Source: Russula earlei
Taxonomy: Eukaryota > Basidiomycota > Agaricomycetes > Russulales > Russulaceae
Assembly (NCBI GenBank): GCA_025769875.1
Contig: JAGFNK010000210.1
Span: 21,044 to 85,043 of the forward strand
DNA: 64,000 bases
Direction: 5' to 3'
Shown here: positions 1-10,227 of the stretch, piece by piece
How the letters are laid out: each line of letters starts with the position of its first letter
Position numbering within the stretch: position 1 is the stretch's first letter
Notes under the pieces: generated by a model
The model's database searches: none
What the model saw: the letters and a program-made list of their open reading frames with translations, nothing else
Told to the model about the DNA's origin: nothing
Translations under genes and position numbers: made by a program

Positions 1-314
1 TAACAAATACCAGAGAGGTACTGTTACTGTGAGAGTCGAGCAGTAATGCAGAGAGGAGGCCAGGATAGTCACAAGAGGATGGTCCTTAAAGGAGTATCCC
101 AGGGATGGAGAGTGCTGTAAACAAATGGACAGTCTGAGGACTGTCCGCTACTTTATTGAGCACTTATATACTACAAGAGAACGGCTAAATAGGGAACAAG
201 TCATAACCTTGTTATCAAGCACAATAGAGTGATGAGTAAGGAGTCAGAGTGTGCTTACTGAGCACGCTCAGTCATGCTCAGTAAGCTGCTGAGTAAGAAG
301 GCTTCTCTTGATGA
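1..314. repeat. Diverged LTR-like sequence related to the gypsy-3 LTR core
   Basis: This stretch contains 'aaatggacagtctga' followed about 35 bases later by a TATA-like 'cacttatatactac', the same order and spacing as in the gypsy-3 LTRs (57181-57230). Further on it carries 'gtgcttactgagc' motifs like those of that LTR. The match is partial and the left end is cut by the window. I see no coding sequence in it. Confidence 0.4.
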
Positions 315-856
315 GTAAGAGCCTTTACTGTCCACATGTTCACTGCTTTAGCACACGTGCAAGCACCTGATTCATTTTCTGTTAGTTTGTTTAGGGCCGG
401 TCATTTGAGGACTTTGTAGTTTGGTTAGGGAATAGTGTTATCCTATAAGGCCCTTATATAGTTCTATTAGGGTCCTTAGAGTCGACCCTAATACTTCTAT
501 TAAGGTCCTTAGTATTGCATTATAGTTTGTTCTATAATTATTAGAGTTGGTCTAATAACGCGTTGTAGGGTCTTTGATACTGGGTTAGTGCCTATTGTAG
601 AGCACCTAGAGTCGTTCTAAAGGGTCTCTAGGAAGGCCCTAATACTGTCCTTTATTGCTAGAAGGGTTGCCTTTAATTGGGGCTTGCTGTATGTCGATTG
701 TGCCGAGAATTGCTCGCGCGACAATGCGCGCGCGATATTGTGGACACCTCTACTCACCCTTTTTGCTCGTGTGAACAGGGTGACACCATAGAAGCTGGGT
801 TTCCTTCTATAAGGAAGGGTCCTTCAAGGGCCCTCTCTGGAAAATGGTTCATGACA
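315..856 (+). repeat. LTR-like repeat F, copy 1
   Basis: The reverse complement of this block recurs at 51010-51552. Both copies end 'ttcatgaca' (TGTCATGAA on the other strand) and homology stops at about the same upstream point, 'gtaagagcc'. It is rich in short inverted repeats around 'agggtcctta' and 'tattagg'. Non-coding LTR character is inferred from the TG..CA style end and its dispersed position; no internal domain is attached. The small open frames here use non-ATG starts and look like chance. Confidence 0.5.
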
Positions 857-1500
857 CATTCAACTCTGCACAATGTTGTAAGGTGACTTGCTGGCTCAGA
901 TGTGGAACAGGCCAGACTGACAAAGTGCCACCCACCACAAGAATCCAGCCAGCAGTCGAACAACAGGCATGCACATGTGCAACTCCCTCTCTCCTACCAT
1001 CACAACACACATGCAAGCACACCACACCCTCCACCTCTTGCTTTCAATGCACACTCCCTCTCCTCTGCCTCCAATGATGTTACCACCAAACACCCAACAC
1101 ATGCGCCCAACACCCTCCTTTCTCCCACCACCACATCACACACAAACGCCTCCACGCCCTCCACCTCTCACCTCCGACGTACACACCTGCTCCTCCTCCA
1201 ACACTACCATGCACCCACACGCTCACCCACACCTGCACGCCCACCCACCACTGCCTCATCAGTCAGGCAAAAGCCCCCAATGCTCGAGAGCTGACCAACC
1301 ACCCCTGTTCAGCATTTTGGCCATGCCAACTAGTGCCCACTTGTTGCTAACACCTACCATACCCTTTCAAAGTTTAGTTTCATTTCATTTCATTTCATTT
1401 CACATGTCACCTCAACAATGCAATCACATGCATCCATACCCAATCCTCTCAGAATACATCTACCCTTGTTTCCTCTCTGTTCTCTTCCATGCATGCTAAA
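857..1500 (+). repeat. Decayed copy of a module also found inside the TIR element
   Basis: The sequence from about 890 to 1490 aligns by eye with the reverse complement of 42207-42790. Shared landmarks are 'cactgcctcatcag', 'caatgctcgagagctgaccaacc', 'caactagtgcccact' and 'cagaatacat'. It is rich in CCA/CAC triplets, so frames in all three phases stay open; I do not regard any as a proven gene. A (TTTCA) microsatellite sits at 1378-1401. Confidence 0.55.
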
Positions 1501-1663
1501 GGCTCCTCAGCGTGAAATCCACAAACCCAGAATGCTGCATGGATGTGGGAAATCATTGAAGCTGAGCAAGCATCTGATGAATCAGACTCACATCCATGGC
1601 CTCTTTGGAGAAAATATAACAAAGGCAGGTGTGAGGTGTGAGTTTGTTCACAGCTCACTGTCC

Positions 1664-1798
1664 TCTTCAGCTTCTGTAGTGGCTGTAGAGAGGGTTTTCT
1701 CTGGTGGCTGAGACACAATCTCTCTCTGTTGCGCTAGCTTGAAGGTGGAGACCATCAGGACCCGTATACTAGTTAAAAAGAAATTGCACTTGCAATGA
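1664..1798 (+). pseudogene. hAT transposase C-terminal dimerisation domain remnant
   Basis: The frame starting at 1664 reads SSASVVAVERVFSGG, a stop, then DTISLCCASLKVETIRT and a Lys-rich end. This is the signature of the hAT C-terminal dimerisation domain (hATC) of basidiomycete hAT transposases. A TGA sits where the family has Arg after SGG, consistent with a CGA to TGA transition. Only the tail of the protein is recognisable; the part before 1664 (1500-1660) may belong to it. It lies on the opposite strand from the larger hAT remnant next to it, so it is a separate insertion. Confidence 0.7.
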
Positions 1799-1943
1799 GA
1801 GCATGTCATATCAGTAGTTTAGTTCCTAATATATAACCCATTACCCATAATATGGCTGTTCAATCCCCCATACTGTCCCATTTGAGTTCACAGTAAGTTG
1901 ATATATGGTATGGGGTCAGGACAGGTAGACCCATTTGGACCCA

Positions 1944-2620
1944 TCAAATATATGGCTGTACCCATAATACAGTATGGTGAACAGCCCTAGCTGCAAGATC
2001 AAAGTAATGATGCTCGAATCCAGACAAGTCTGGAAAGCCATCATCCAGCCATTTCAGGGGATCTGCTTCTGGGTCAACATGTGCAGGGATCTCACTCTCA
2101 TCACAACTATCATCATCACTCTGATCTCCATCCACAGCCACTTTATGAGTAGCATGTTGTGAAGTGATTGGGGATTGGTTAATTGTGGCTCATATGTCTC
2201 TCCAATCCATGGTAACAGGCTTCCATGGTCATTCCTGAGCAAGGTTGCTTGAACAAGCACATAGTTTGCTTTGTAGATGAAAGATGTACCTCCCTGTCAA
2301 GCTGATTGAACCCTTGAATTATCAGCTGATCTGCTATTGTTGGTACCTTCTCTCATTTCTGTCTTGGACATTCAGCCAAGTTACAACAGACATTGCACAC
2401 TTGTTGACCATAGAGACAGGCATAGCAGAGAAGATCTTGACAGTGAGGGCCTTGCATAAATGAACATGGTGAACATCTTGCCTGTTGTGTTCGCAGCTTG
2501 AGGATCACATGCCGCCAGCACATCAGAATCCTCATTATCTAACAGCCAGCTCCAATAATCATAAACACTTTCATTTCACCCACATCTGTGATTGAATGGC
2601 TTGACACCAGCCAAATATGC
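1944..2620 (-). pseudogene. hAT-like (DUF659 family) transposase, C-terminal part, frameshifted
   Basis: On the minus strand, after shifting frame, the sequence reads VKIFSAMPVSMVNKCAMS followed by VVTWLNVQDRNER, matching the RNase-H-fold C-terminus of the DUF659/hAT family. The tail at 1944-2141 is an acidic segment (DDDSCDESEIPAHVDPEADP) typical of the poorly conserved end of these proteins. There are several stops and frame changes. It continues the protein interrupted at 3502 by the solo LTR at 2621-3501; the TSD TATGC on both sides shows the two parts were once contiguous. Confidence 0.65.
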
Positions 2621-3501
2621 TGTCATGGTAACGAGCCATGTCAGTTCTCAAGCCTGAAGTCAAGTTGATAGTAGAAGTGTGTTCAGGTGAATGGGCTGGT
2701 TCCTGTTGTAAAGAGTAAGGATCCCTGCAGCAGTCGAAGTGTTTTATGCTAAACAGGTTTGGCCAATAGACCCTTCCTAGTATGACTTGGTCCATTGAGA
2801 AGCTAGGGTAAGTTTGTAGTGGGATAGACTAGGGCTGGTTCCACTAGCTATATGCATTCAAGTCCATAGTGACCTTGAACACTCAGAAAGAAGAAGACAG
2901 TATGTCTTGAAGGAGGAGAGCTCTTCTCAGTAGAGTGAAGAGAGACTCTTAGGGAGGAAGTGATAGAGAGAGAGTAGATGGTGGATGGTGTGTGTGTGTG
3001 AAGAGTTGATGAAATGGAGAGGTGGATGTGGTTTGAAAATTAGGAGTGAAGTGGGTTGAAAGGCAAATATGTTGGACAAGAGTAGGTTGGATTCTACAAG
3101 AGGCCAAGCTTAGGGCTTTGGTCACAAAGTACTGAGCTTATATATACAGGAGAAGTGCAGCAATAGCTGTGCTTTGACTGTGCTACTAGTATAGTAGGAG
3201 TCATAATAGGTAAGAGTCATAGGAATGAGGCCACAAATGAGTCAGAACCAAGTGACTGTGCTGCACAGTAGGTGCGCAGCATTGCAGAGTTGAAACTAAG
3301 AAGTAAGCATAAAAGGAAAGAGAACCAAACAAAGGGAAAGTAACAGCAATCCAGTGTTATGTGGACATGTATGGATCACATGATAACACAGAAGGGATCA
3401 CAAGATGTAAGAGATCACAAGACCAGTAAGTAAAGGGATGTACAAAGCAAGCAGTCCATAGCAAAGGTGAGAAGTAAACATAAAAGGAAAATGTTGTAGC
3501 A
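2621..3501 (-). mobile_element. Solo LTR of the gypsy-2 family, TSD TATGC
   Basis: The 881-bp block starts TGTCATGGTAACGAGCC and ends GTTGTAGCA, and aligns throughout with the gypsy-2 LTRs at 18503-19384, 23694-24534 and 26873-27719. It is flanked by TATGC at 2616-2620 and 3502-3506. It keeps the TATA box ('gcttatatatacag', near 3138) that two other copies have lost. No internal element sequence is attached, so it is a solo LTR left by LTR-LTR recombination. Element-sense transcription would run on the minus strand. Confidence 0.9.
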
Positions 3502-4515
3502 TATGCCCTGAACTGAGCCTTCAGGGCATGCAGGGCCTCATATGGCTTCCACTTTGCAAGGTGAGGATTGATGTCTTCCATGACACTTCTTGCCTCTTCC
3601 ACAGAATGACCTGCACAATATTCATCACCATACTCATTCTGCAGAAGCTTTAGTAAGATAAGCCCAATTCCATCAATAATCTTGGGCATTGATCTGATAG
3701 TAGGCTTCCCTTTCTCTCTTGTAATTGTCACAGAGGGAATTGTAAGAGGGTTTGGGTTGGTGAGGATTGGTGCAGCCTGGTTTTCTAGTCCATAGATAAA
3801 TACAATAAGTTGATACCCAAATACAAGATCACATGGAAATACTACCAGGGTCAAGTACAAATGCAGTCAGGTAGACATTTGATGCCTGCTCATTTCCTAT
3901 AAGCTGTGCAAACCAGGAATTTGCTATTGCACAAATCTTCTCCTTGAGTTCAATAGCATACTTCAACTTTTCTTTCAGACTATCATCCTTGGTCAGGAGA
4001 TCTTGAAGATGAGCCACAATTGCAAGCCAGTAGGTGTACATGTCTGCAGGATTGGTGTCCTTGGCTTCCAGACACTGGATTGCACAAGCAAATGGCATCA
4101 GAACAGCCCCAAGCTGCTTCAAATCCCTCTGAAGGCAAAAACATCCTCATTGTTGTCAAACAAGGTGTGAAGCATCTAGTTAAGACAATTTAAATATATG
4201 TGGCCTGATCTCAGATTGATGAGTTGGATTACTGCATTATCAATACCAAGGCCTGGGTTACGAATGATCTTCATGAACACTGGTATTCCCTGCACAACTG
4301 AGTCAAGTGACCAATAATAGATGGTCCCAAATCTTGTTTCTCCAACTGATTGGAGGCCACATTGTATATGTAGATCTTTACAAGCAACATCAAACCAGTC
4401 AAGTGTATAGGTTGAAAGGCCCATGAAAACCAAAAGGTCTCACAATTGAGAAACCACCTGGACAAGATAACTTAACCTATTCATTCAGGGATCCAGGAAT
4501 CCAGGATGGAAGATA
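3502..4515 (-). pseudogene. hAT-like (DUF659 family) transposase, central part
   Basis: Minus-strand frames at 4176-4433, 3829-4122 and 3502-3790 read in order as one protein. The middle one has LKQLGAVLMPFACAIQCLEA and AFVLDPGS; the next has KPTIRSMPKIIDGIGLILLK and EEARSVMEDINPHLAKWKPY. These match the RNase-H-like region of the large hAT family in Agaricomycetes that carries DUF659. Frame changes between blocks and loss of any single open frame make it a pseudogene. It was cut on one side by gypsy-1 and on the other by the solo LTR. Confidence 0.7.
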
Positions 4516-4520
4516 CCAGT

Positions 4521-5127
4521 TGTAACGGCGTCGCGGCCGTTAGAGCGTTAGCTCAAGGTTCAGTGGGGCCAAGTCCCTGTGACTTGGTTCAAGGGTTCAG
4601 TGGGGCCGGCTCAAGGAGACCGGTTCAATGGTTTTAGCGTCTCAAGGCTGAGTCAGACAATGACTCAGTCCGCAGACAGAGTTGATCTCCTGGTTTCACA
4701 GAAGAGGAGGACGATGAAAGAGAGGCAGAGGAGGAAGAGGAACACAAGGGTTCCTTGAGGTGTGCTTAGGTCAAGCAAGGTGTAGGCCAGCACAAGCAGA
4801 GTTGTGATTGAGAGAGGGTACAGGGCAAGGGATGCGACAGGAAATGGGACAAAGCTAAGCTTGGGGCATTCCCCAGCTTCTACAGGCGCTTAAATACTGT
4901 ATGTAGCGAGGCTGTACAGTACTATAAGCAGAACAATAGATAAAGGTGAGCCAATAGCAAAGGTAACTCAACAATAGGTGAAACACAATAGGTGAAACAC
5001 AATACATGAAACAGTAAGGGACCATCGACATCAAGGGATGAAACGGTAACCAAGAGAAAGAGGGTGGTAAAGGGGGAACAATAACAAGAGAGTAATGGGC
5101 GAACCGACAAGGGGGTAAATCACAACA
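4521..5127 (-). repeat. Gypsy-1 3' LTR
   Basis: It starts TGTAACGGCGTCGCGG and ends AATCACAACA on the plus strand. It is the same length as the copy at 11722-12328, and the short frame at 4922-5110 is repeated exactly at 12123-12311. Small open frames inside it are not genes. Confidence 0.95.
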
Positions 5128-5145
5128 TCATGCCCCCCTCATGCT
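5128..5145 (-). promoter_or_regulatory. Gypsy-1 polypurine tract
   Basis: Directly inside the 3' LTR the minus strand reads GATGAGGGGGGCATGA before TGTTGTG. This G-rich run is the expected plus-strand primer. Gypsy-2 (GATGGGGGGGTGA) and gypsy-3 (AGAGGGGATGAA) have the same kind of tract in the same place. Confidence 0.75.
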
Positions 5146-5157
5146 TAGTTCTCCGAA

Positions 5158-8100
5158 CTAATCGGTCTCAGGACCCGACTCACGGAATTCATCGCCTTCG
5201 ACTTCTGGCCACGCGCTCTGGGGTCCCATGGCTTTGGGGCAGAAACCCCTGTAACTCCGATGGGTCCTCCTGAGGATGCAATCCACTTGTCCGCTGCAAT
5301 TAGTGTGCGGTTTGTTACAGTCCTTGTTCCAGTGCCCCCTGGTGTTGCAGTGTTTGCAGACATGTTGTCGCTTCTGAAGTTGATGACGCTGTGCTTTAGT
5401 CATTCGTGCGGGGGTGAGAGGGGTATTGGGGGTACTGGCGTCATCAGAGAACATTTGGGGGAAGTGGGAAGGTGACCCCATGGGAGCGTCGTTTTGGGAC
5501 TGGTCGACAACGCGAGGAGGGAGGTACTGGAGAGGAGGGGTTAGGGAGAGAGGAGGGTGAATGGATGGTGTAGGGGAAGTGGATGACTCCTTCGAGTCCT
5601 CGATTTTGTCGTAGCTCCCTGCCAGTGAGTAGTACGGTCCAGTGTCGCGGGTGAGCCCTCCATCAGTCATCAAGTTATCGAGTTGATGGCGAACTCGGAC
5701 GGAAGTGTTGTTGGCCCGAAGGCGACTGCGGATGGCGGCAGTCTCTTTAGTGTGGGACTGGATTTCATGGAGTCGGTCAGCGAGCTGCCCTTGGAGGACG
5801 CTTAGAGCCCCTTGGATGGAGGCGCGCTTGCCCTCCAAGACTTTCAACTTGAAAGAGCTGGTGCGGAGACGGTAGACGTCGGCAAGAGCACCAGGGTCAT
5901 GGAGGTTTTCGAGGGCTTGGGCAGCATCAAAATGGAAGGGGTGGTCCTCAATGAGGAGGCGGAGGTCAGAGGCAGAGACAGAGGGATGAGGGGCAGAGAC
6001 AACGGGCCGAGCGATGAGCTTTTCCCCATAAGTGGGTTCTCCTCGACCCATAGTTCCTAGAAGCATGGGCTCGTCATTATATAAGGCGACACGTAAGTAT
6101 GGTAATAGGCGCTTTCGCCCATTAACGTGAATGTAAAAAGGGGGAACATGCGTGTAAGGTTCGTAAACAAACCAAGGGGGGCCAGGATGGGTGGGGTCTG
6201 CTTGGGTTGGGGTTGGCGAGGGTGTTCCTTCTCGAATGGCGAGTGGGTTGAGGGTAGCGGCAAGGTCTTGGACCTCGGTTTCGTCTGGGACGATGAAGGT
6301 TCGTTGGTCGATGATATGCTGGATCACTTCGGGCGAGAGGGGTTCTTGTTTGATGGTGGGGGAAGGGGTAAGAATAGGTAGAGGGGATGAGTTAGAAACG
6401 GGGGACGACATAGGAGTGTTGTAAGTAGAGGTAGCGTGTTCGTGGTGCCAGGCTGACCACTCGGAGGGAGTGGGGGTATTTATGTAGGCTGATCGTATGA
6501 TGTGGTTCCACACTAAATCTGTAAGTACCGCTCTTCGTACGGATAGATGAAACTCAGAAAAGCGGGGGTCCATCATAAGTAATTGAAATCCGCGGAAGTC
6601 ACCAGGAGAAAGAATTCCAGAAAAGAGTTGTTCTCTGGCGGCTAAATCAAAAATTGTATATCCGCGGTCGGGGATAGCGGGGTCGTTAACGGAATAAGAA
6701 GGGGGGTTACGTGAGTTAATTCGGGGGAGTAATGTACGTTGTTGTATCGTAAGTGTTTGGAATTGATGTTCTAAGTCGTTCAGACTTTCGTCAGAGTGAT
6801 GGGATTCTGCGGGATCAGAGTCAGTGGTGGTCATGGTACGGAGTTTGGTGGGCTGTTGGAGGTGAAACATGGTGATGGCGTCTTGGGCGTTTTTAAGGTT
6901 TGAAAGAGGTTCCCAGGTGTCTTCTGCCGCGGAATATCCTTTCCACCGGACCCTGTATTGGAGTCGGTTTCTATGGAGACGTTGAGCGGTAATCTTTTCG
7001 ACTTCATATTCTCCCGAGATAAGGTCAGGTGGTGGCTCCGGGAAGTTTGGTCCATGTTCAGTTGTTTCTGTGACTGGAGATAAGAGGGAGGCATGAAACA
7101 CGTTGTGGATGTTCCATTGGGGCGGTAACTGGAGTTGGTAAACAATGTGGGAGATTCGTTTGGTGATGGTAAAAGGGCCGAATCGTTTAGGGCGGAACTT
7201 ATGAAACTGATGGGGAGTTTTTAGGTTAGTGCCTTCCAACCAAACCTTCTGTCCTTCCTCGAAGCCCTTGAATTTGGTTTCCTTGACCCAGTTATTCTGT
7301 GCCCTTCTCATTGCTTCTTGTGCTGATTCCCTCATATCTTTTAATGCTTGGAGTCGTTCTTGGATTCCGGGGAACTTGGACTTAAGCTGGGTGCCAAGCC
7401 CTTGAGGGTTAAACCCGATGAGGAGTTCGTAGGGGGTTTTTTTGGTGGTGGTAGACTTGTGGGCGTTAAAATGGTACTGGGCTATGGGGAGCCAGTGTGT
7501 CCATTCTTCCTGTTTCTCTCCTGTGTAGATACGCAGATACATTTCCAGGGTCTGGTTTGTCCTTTCAGATTGTCCATCAGTTTGAGGGTGGTAGGCAGTG
7601 CTTAAATTTTGGTTGATCCCGAGGATTCGGGAAACTTCCTTGAACAAGTCGGAGGTAAAGCGAGGGTCACGATCGGAAATGATCTTGGAGGGGACCCCAG
7701 TCCAAGGGAAGGCATGTCGTAAGAACAATTTGGCCATTGCTAAGGTCCCCATGTCCTTACGACATGGTATGAATATTGCCGCTTTGGTTGAGTCGTGGTC
7801 GGTGATGGTCATGATCGTGTTACACTCTTCTGACAATGGAAGGTCAACGATCCAGTCGATTGCTATGGTTTGGAACGGTTTCTGGAACTCAGGGGGAATC
7901 GGATAAATTGGGGGACGAGTTGGGTGTGTGGAAGTCTTGTTGGCTTGACAGGTGGCACAGCCTCGAATGTAGTCCCTGATAAAGTAGGCCATCTTTGGCC
8001 ACCAGAAGGATTCTTGAATTGAATATAGGGTTCGGGCGTTTCCTGTGTGCCCGCCAAGGATGCTGTCATGGTAGGTATGTAAAATTTTTCGCAAGAGGGG

Positions 8101-10227
8101 TTCTTGATATGGCACCACCAATTTTCCACCTTTGAATAGTGCGTCTTCTTCTTCTTGGAGACCGTGTTTGACCTTCCACATGAGGAGATCTGACTTTCTT
8201 TTTCTTTGTTCGGTTAGTACTTGTTCGTAAAGGTCCTCAGTGTGGAGCGTGCGAATAAAAAGTTTGTCAGGGAGTGCTGTGACGTTCTGGTTGTCTCCTG
8301 ACCCATCATTGTGGTCAGGTCGTCGTGAGAGAGGGTCCGCGCGATTGGAGACTCCGGGTTTGTGGTGGATTTCGAAGTGGTAATCCGCGAGTGTTGAGAT
8401 GTACCCAGCAATCCTTCGGTTGATTTTGTGGGGGAGCCGGTAGTGAGCCAGGTTAGCGTGGTCTGTGAAAATTTTGATGGGGTGTTTAGTCCCGACTAAT
8501 AGGTATCGCCAGTGTTGGAGTGCAAGGATCAGAGCTAGGAACTCCCTATCCCAGACTGGGTAGTTCCTTTCTGCTTCGTTGAACGCGTGTGACATATTTC
8601 CGATCATTTTCCTTTTTCCCCTTTGATCCTTTTGGAAGAGGATAGCTCCGGTGGCAAACTGTGAGGCATCGGTTTCTAATTCGTATGGGAGGTCGGGGTT
8701 GGCAGTGTAAAGTTCAGGGTCGTCGCAGACCGCTGCTATCAAGGTTTCTAGGGCTGTGGTTGCTTCCGGAGTCCAGAGAAAGGGGGTGCCTTTCTTGATT
8801 GTAGAAAAAATGGGGCGGGCTATTTTTGCGAAGTCTCGGATAAATGGCCGTTGGTAATTGAGGGCGCCCATGATTTGTTGTACCTGTTTCAGATTGTTGG
8901 GGGGTCTCGGCCAGCTTTTGAGGCCATTCATTTTGACAGGATCGATTTTGAGGGTCCCTTGATTAATTCGGAAACCCAGGAAGTCAATTTCTTCTTGTTC
9001 GAAGGCACATTTAGACGCTTTTAAGAAATAGGAGTCCCTTTCGAGAAGGTCAAGGAATTCGTGTGTAATTTGTTGGTGGAGGTGTTCTTCTCCTGAGTTC
9101 GTGGCTATTGCCACGTCATCTAGGTAGTTGCAAGTGTTTTCGGGGTACTTTAGAAGCCAGGGTCGGAGGGTGTGGTTCATTGCTCGTTGAAAAGCTGCTG
9201 GGGCGTTGGTAAAGCCGAAGCCCATTACCATGGGAATGAAGGTGCCAAATTGGGTTTTGAAGGCACCCTTGTGTCGGTCTTCTGGGTGGATCAGGATGTT
9301 GTTGTAGCCAGCTCTGACATCGAATTTGCTAAAGGTGGTTTTGCCCCTTAATTTGTGTAATTGTTCTTCCATGTTTGGCAGGGCATGATAATCTGGAACG
9401 GTGGCGTTATTGAGTTTTCGGTAGTCCACTACCATCCTTGGGGCAGTACCGTCTTTCTTCTGAACAAAGAAAACGGGGGATACAAAATCTGAAACACCGT
9501 CTTTGATGAAACCTTTGGCCAGGTCTTCTTGTATTTGTCTTGATAGTTCTTGTTTTTCGTTTAGGGGGAGTGGGTAAGTTCGACAGTCAAGAAATTTGGG
9601 GGCGTCTGGTTTCAGGGTGATTCTGAAGTCGAGCTCTCCTCGGCTGGGTGGGAGTCGTTTGGCTGCTTCTTCTGAAAAAACCTTCTGATGTCGTAAGTAT
9701 TCCGGGGGAATGGTGGTTGTTCTTATTTGTGCAAGTCGGACTTTGGGTGGATTTACTATGGATACGGGGGTGAGAAGAACCCCTAGGTGGTTCCTTAGGC
9801 GGCCAGTGCTCCAATTGACGTGGGGATTTAACGCCCTCAAAAAGGGATATCCAAGGATCATTCTATCTTCTCCCAAGTTGGTAACATAGAAGGTGAGGAG
9901 TCGGGTGGTGGGTCCGTGACGTACGGTCATGTGGGTGTAATGGGTTAGTGCTCCTCCTTGATTGTTGGTGCCGTCCACATTAATGATGGGTCTGGGGGTT
10001 CTGAGGGTTCGGAGTGGGATTTGTAATTTTCCCACGATTCCTTGGCTGATGAAGTTTTCTGTTGCTCCGCTATCTAGGAGTGCTTGACCAGTCTTTCCAT
10101 TTGTCGTGATCATAAAAGGTACTTTCATTGAGTTTTCCTTATGTTGGACAATGGTATCTATTTGGGCCTTAGTACCGACTGTTGTACCTTGGCCTAGAGA
10201 AAATCCTCTTTGAGGATGAGATCCCAA
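5158..10227 (-). CDS. pol: Gypsy-1 Pol polyprotein (PR-RT-RH-IN-chromodomain) with a C-terminal zinc-knuckle extension
   Basis: This is a 1,689-codon frame without stops. In order: aspartic protease (LLDSGATENFI, residues 51-60); reverse transcriptase with YLDD at 368-371; RNase H (LETDASQFATGAI); integrase with an HHCC finger around 715-755 and a DD35E triad (IDWIVDLP near 786, SDRDP near 852, SERTNQ near 888); chromodomain about 1073-1125 (VRWKGYSAAEDTWEP). About 560 residues follow: acidic and Pro-rich stretches, a likely coiled coil (LKVLEGKRASIQGALSVLQ) and a CCHC knuckle CKHCNTRGHWNKDC near 1622. The first codon of the frame is TTG, so Pol is probably made as a -1 frameshift fusion from gag, whose end overlaps it by 34 bases. 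I see no canonical slippery heptamer in phase there. Confidence 0.93.
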   Translation of the reverse strand: MGSHPQRGFSLGQGTTVGTKAQIDTIVQHKENSMKVPFMITTNGKTGQALLDSGATENFISQGIVGKLQIPLRTLRTPRPIINVDGTNNQGGALTHYTHMTVRHGPTTRLLTFYVTNLGEDRMILGYPFLRALNPHVNWSTGRLRNHLGVLLTPVSIVNPPKVRLAQIRTTTIPPEYLRHQKVFSEEAAKRLPPSRGELDFRITLKPDAPKFLDCRTYPLPLNEKQELSRQIQEDLAKGFIKDGVSDFVSPVFFVQKKDGTAPRMVVDYRKLNNATVPDYHALPNMEEQLHKLRGKTTFSKFDVRAGYNNILIHPEDRHKGAFKTQFGTFIPMVMGFGFTNAPAAFQRAMNHTLRPWLLKYPENTCNYLDDVAIATNSGEEHLHQQITHEFLDLLERDSYFLKASKCAFEQEEIDFLGFRINQGTLKIDPVKMNGLKSWPRPPNNLKQVQQIMGALNYQRPFIRDFAKIARPIFSTIKKGTPFLWTPEATTALETLIAAVCDDPELYTANPDLPYELETDASQFATGAILFQKDQRGKRKMIGNMSHAFNEAERNYPVWDREFLALILALQHWRYLLVGTKHPIKIFTDHANLAHYRLPHKINRRIAGYISTLADYHFEIHHKPGVSNRADPLSRRPDHNDGSGDNQNVTALPDKLFIRTLHTEDLYEQVLTEQRKRKSDLLMWKVKHGLQEEEDALFKGGKLVVPYQEPLLRKILHTYHDSILGGHTGNARTLYSIQESFWWPKMAYFIRDYIRGCATCQANKTSTHPTRPPIYPIPPEFQKPFQTIAIDWIVDLPLSEECNTIMTITDHDSTKAAIFIPCRKDMGTLAMAKLFLRHAFPWTGVPSKIISDRDPRFTSDLFKEVSRILGINQNLSTAYHPQTDGQSERTNQTLEMYLRIYTGEKQEEWTHWLPIAQYHFNAHKSTTTKKTPYELLIGFNPQGLGTQLKSKFPGIQERLQALKDMRESAQEAMRRAQNNWVKETKFKGFEEGQKVWLEGTNLKTPHQFHKFRPKRFGPFTITKRISHIVYQLQLPPQWNIHNVFHASLLSPVTETTEHGPNFPEPPPDLISGEYEVEKITAQRLHRNRLQYRVRWKGYSAAEDTWEPLSNLKNAQDAITMFHLQQPTKLRTMTTTDSDPAESHHSDESLNDLEHQFQTLTIQQRTLLPRINSRNPPSYSVNDPAIPDRGYTIFDLAAREQLFSGILSPGDFRGFQLLMMDPRFSEFHLSVRRAVLTDLVWNHIIRSAYINTPTPSEWSAWHHEHATSTYNTPMSSPVSNSSPLPILTPSPTIKQEPLSPEVIQHIIDQRTFIVPDETEVQDLAATLNPLAIREGTPSPTPTQADPTHPGPPWFVYEPYTHVPPFYIHVNGRKRLLPYLRVALYNDEPMLLGTMGRGEPTYGEKLIARPVVSAPHPSVSASDLRLLIEDHPFHFDAAQALENLHDPGALADVYRLRTSSFKLKVLEGKRASIQGALSVLQGQLADRLHEIQSHTKETAAIRSRLRANNTSVRVRHQLDNLMTDGGLTRDTGPYYSLAGSYDKIEDSKESSTSPTPSIHPPLSLTPPLQYLPPRVVDQSQNDAPMGSPSHFPQMFSDDASTPNTPLTPARMTKAQRHQLQKRQHVCKHCNTRGHWNKDCNKPHTNCSGQVDCILRRTHRSYRGFCPKAMGPQSAWPEVEGDEFRESGPETD
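10194..10227 (-). promoter_or_regulatory. Gag-pol overlap implying a -1 frameshift
   Basis: Gag codons start at positions congruent to 2 modulo 3 and pol codons at 0, so reading pol from gag needs a step back of one base on the minus strand. The overlap holds TTTGGGA, but it is out of phase with gag for X-XXY-YYZ slippage. The mechanism is therefore open. Confidence 0.5.

Noticed and set aside
1..1077. Short overlapping frames on both strands in repeat F and the adjacent module
   Set aside because: Several start at non-ATG codons, all lie in LTR-like or Pro-codon-rich sequence, and none has a recognisable domain.
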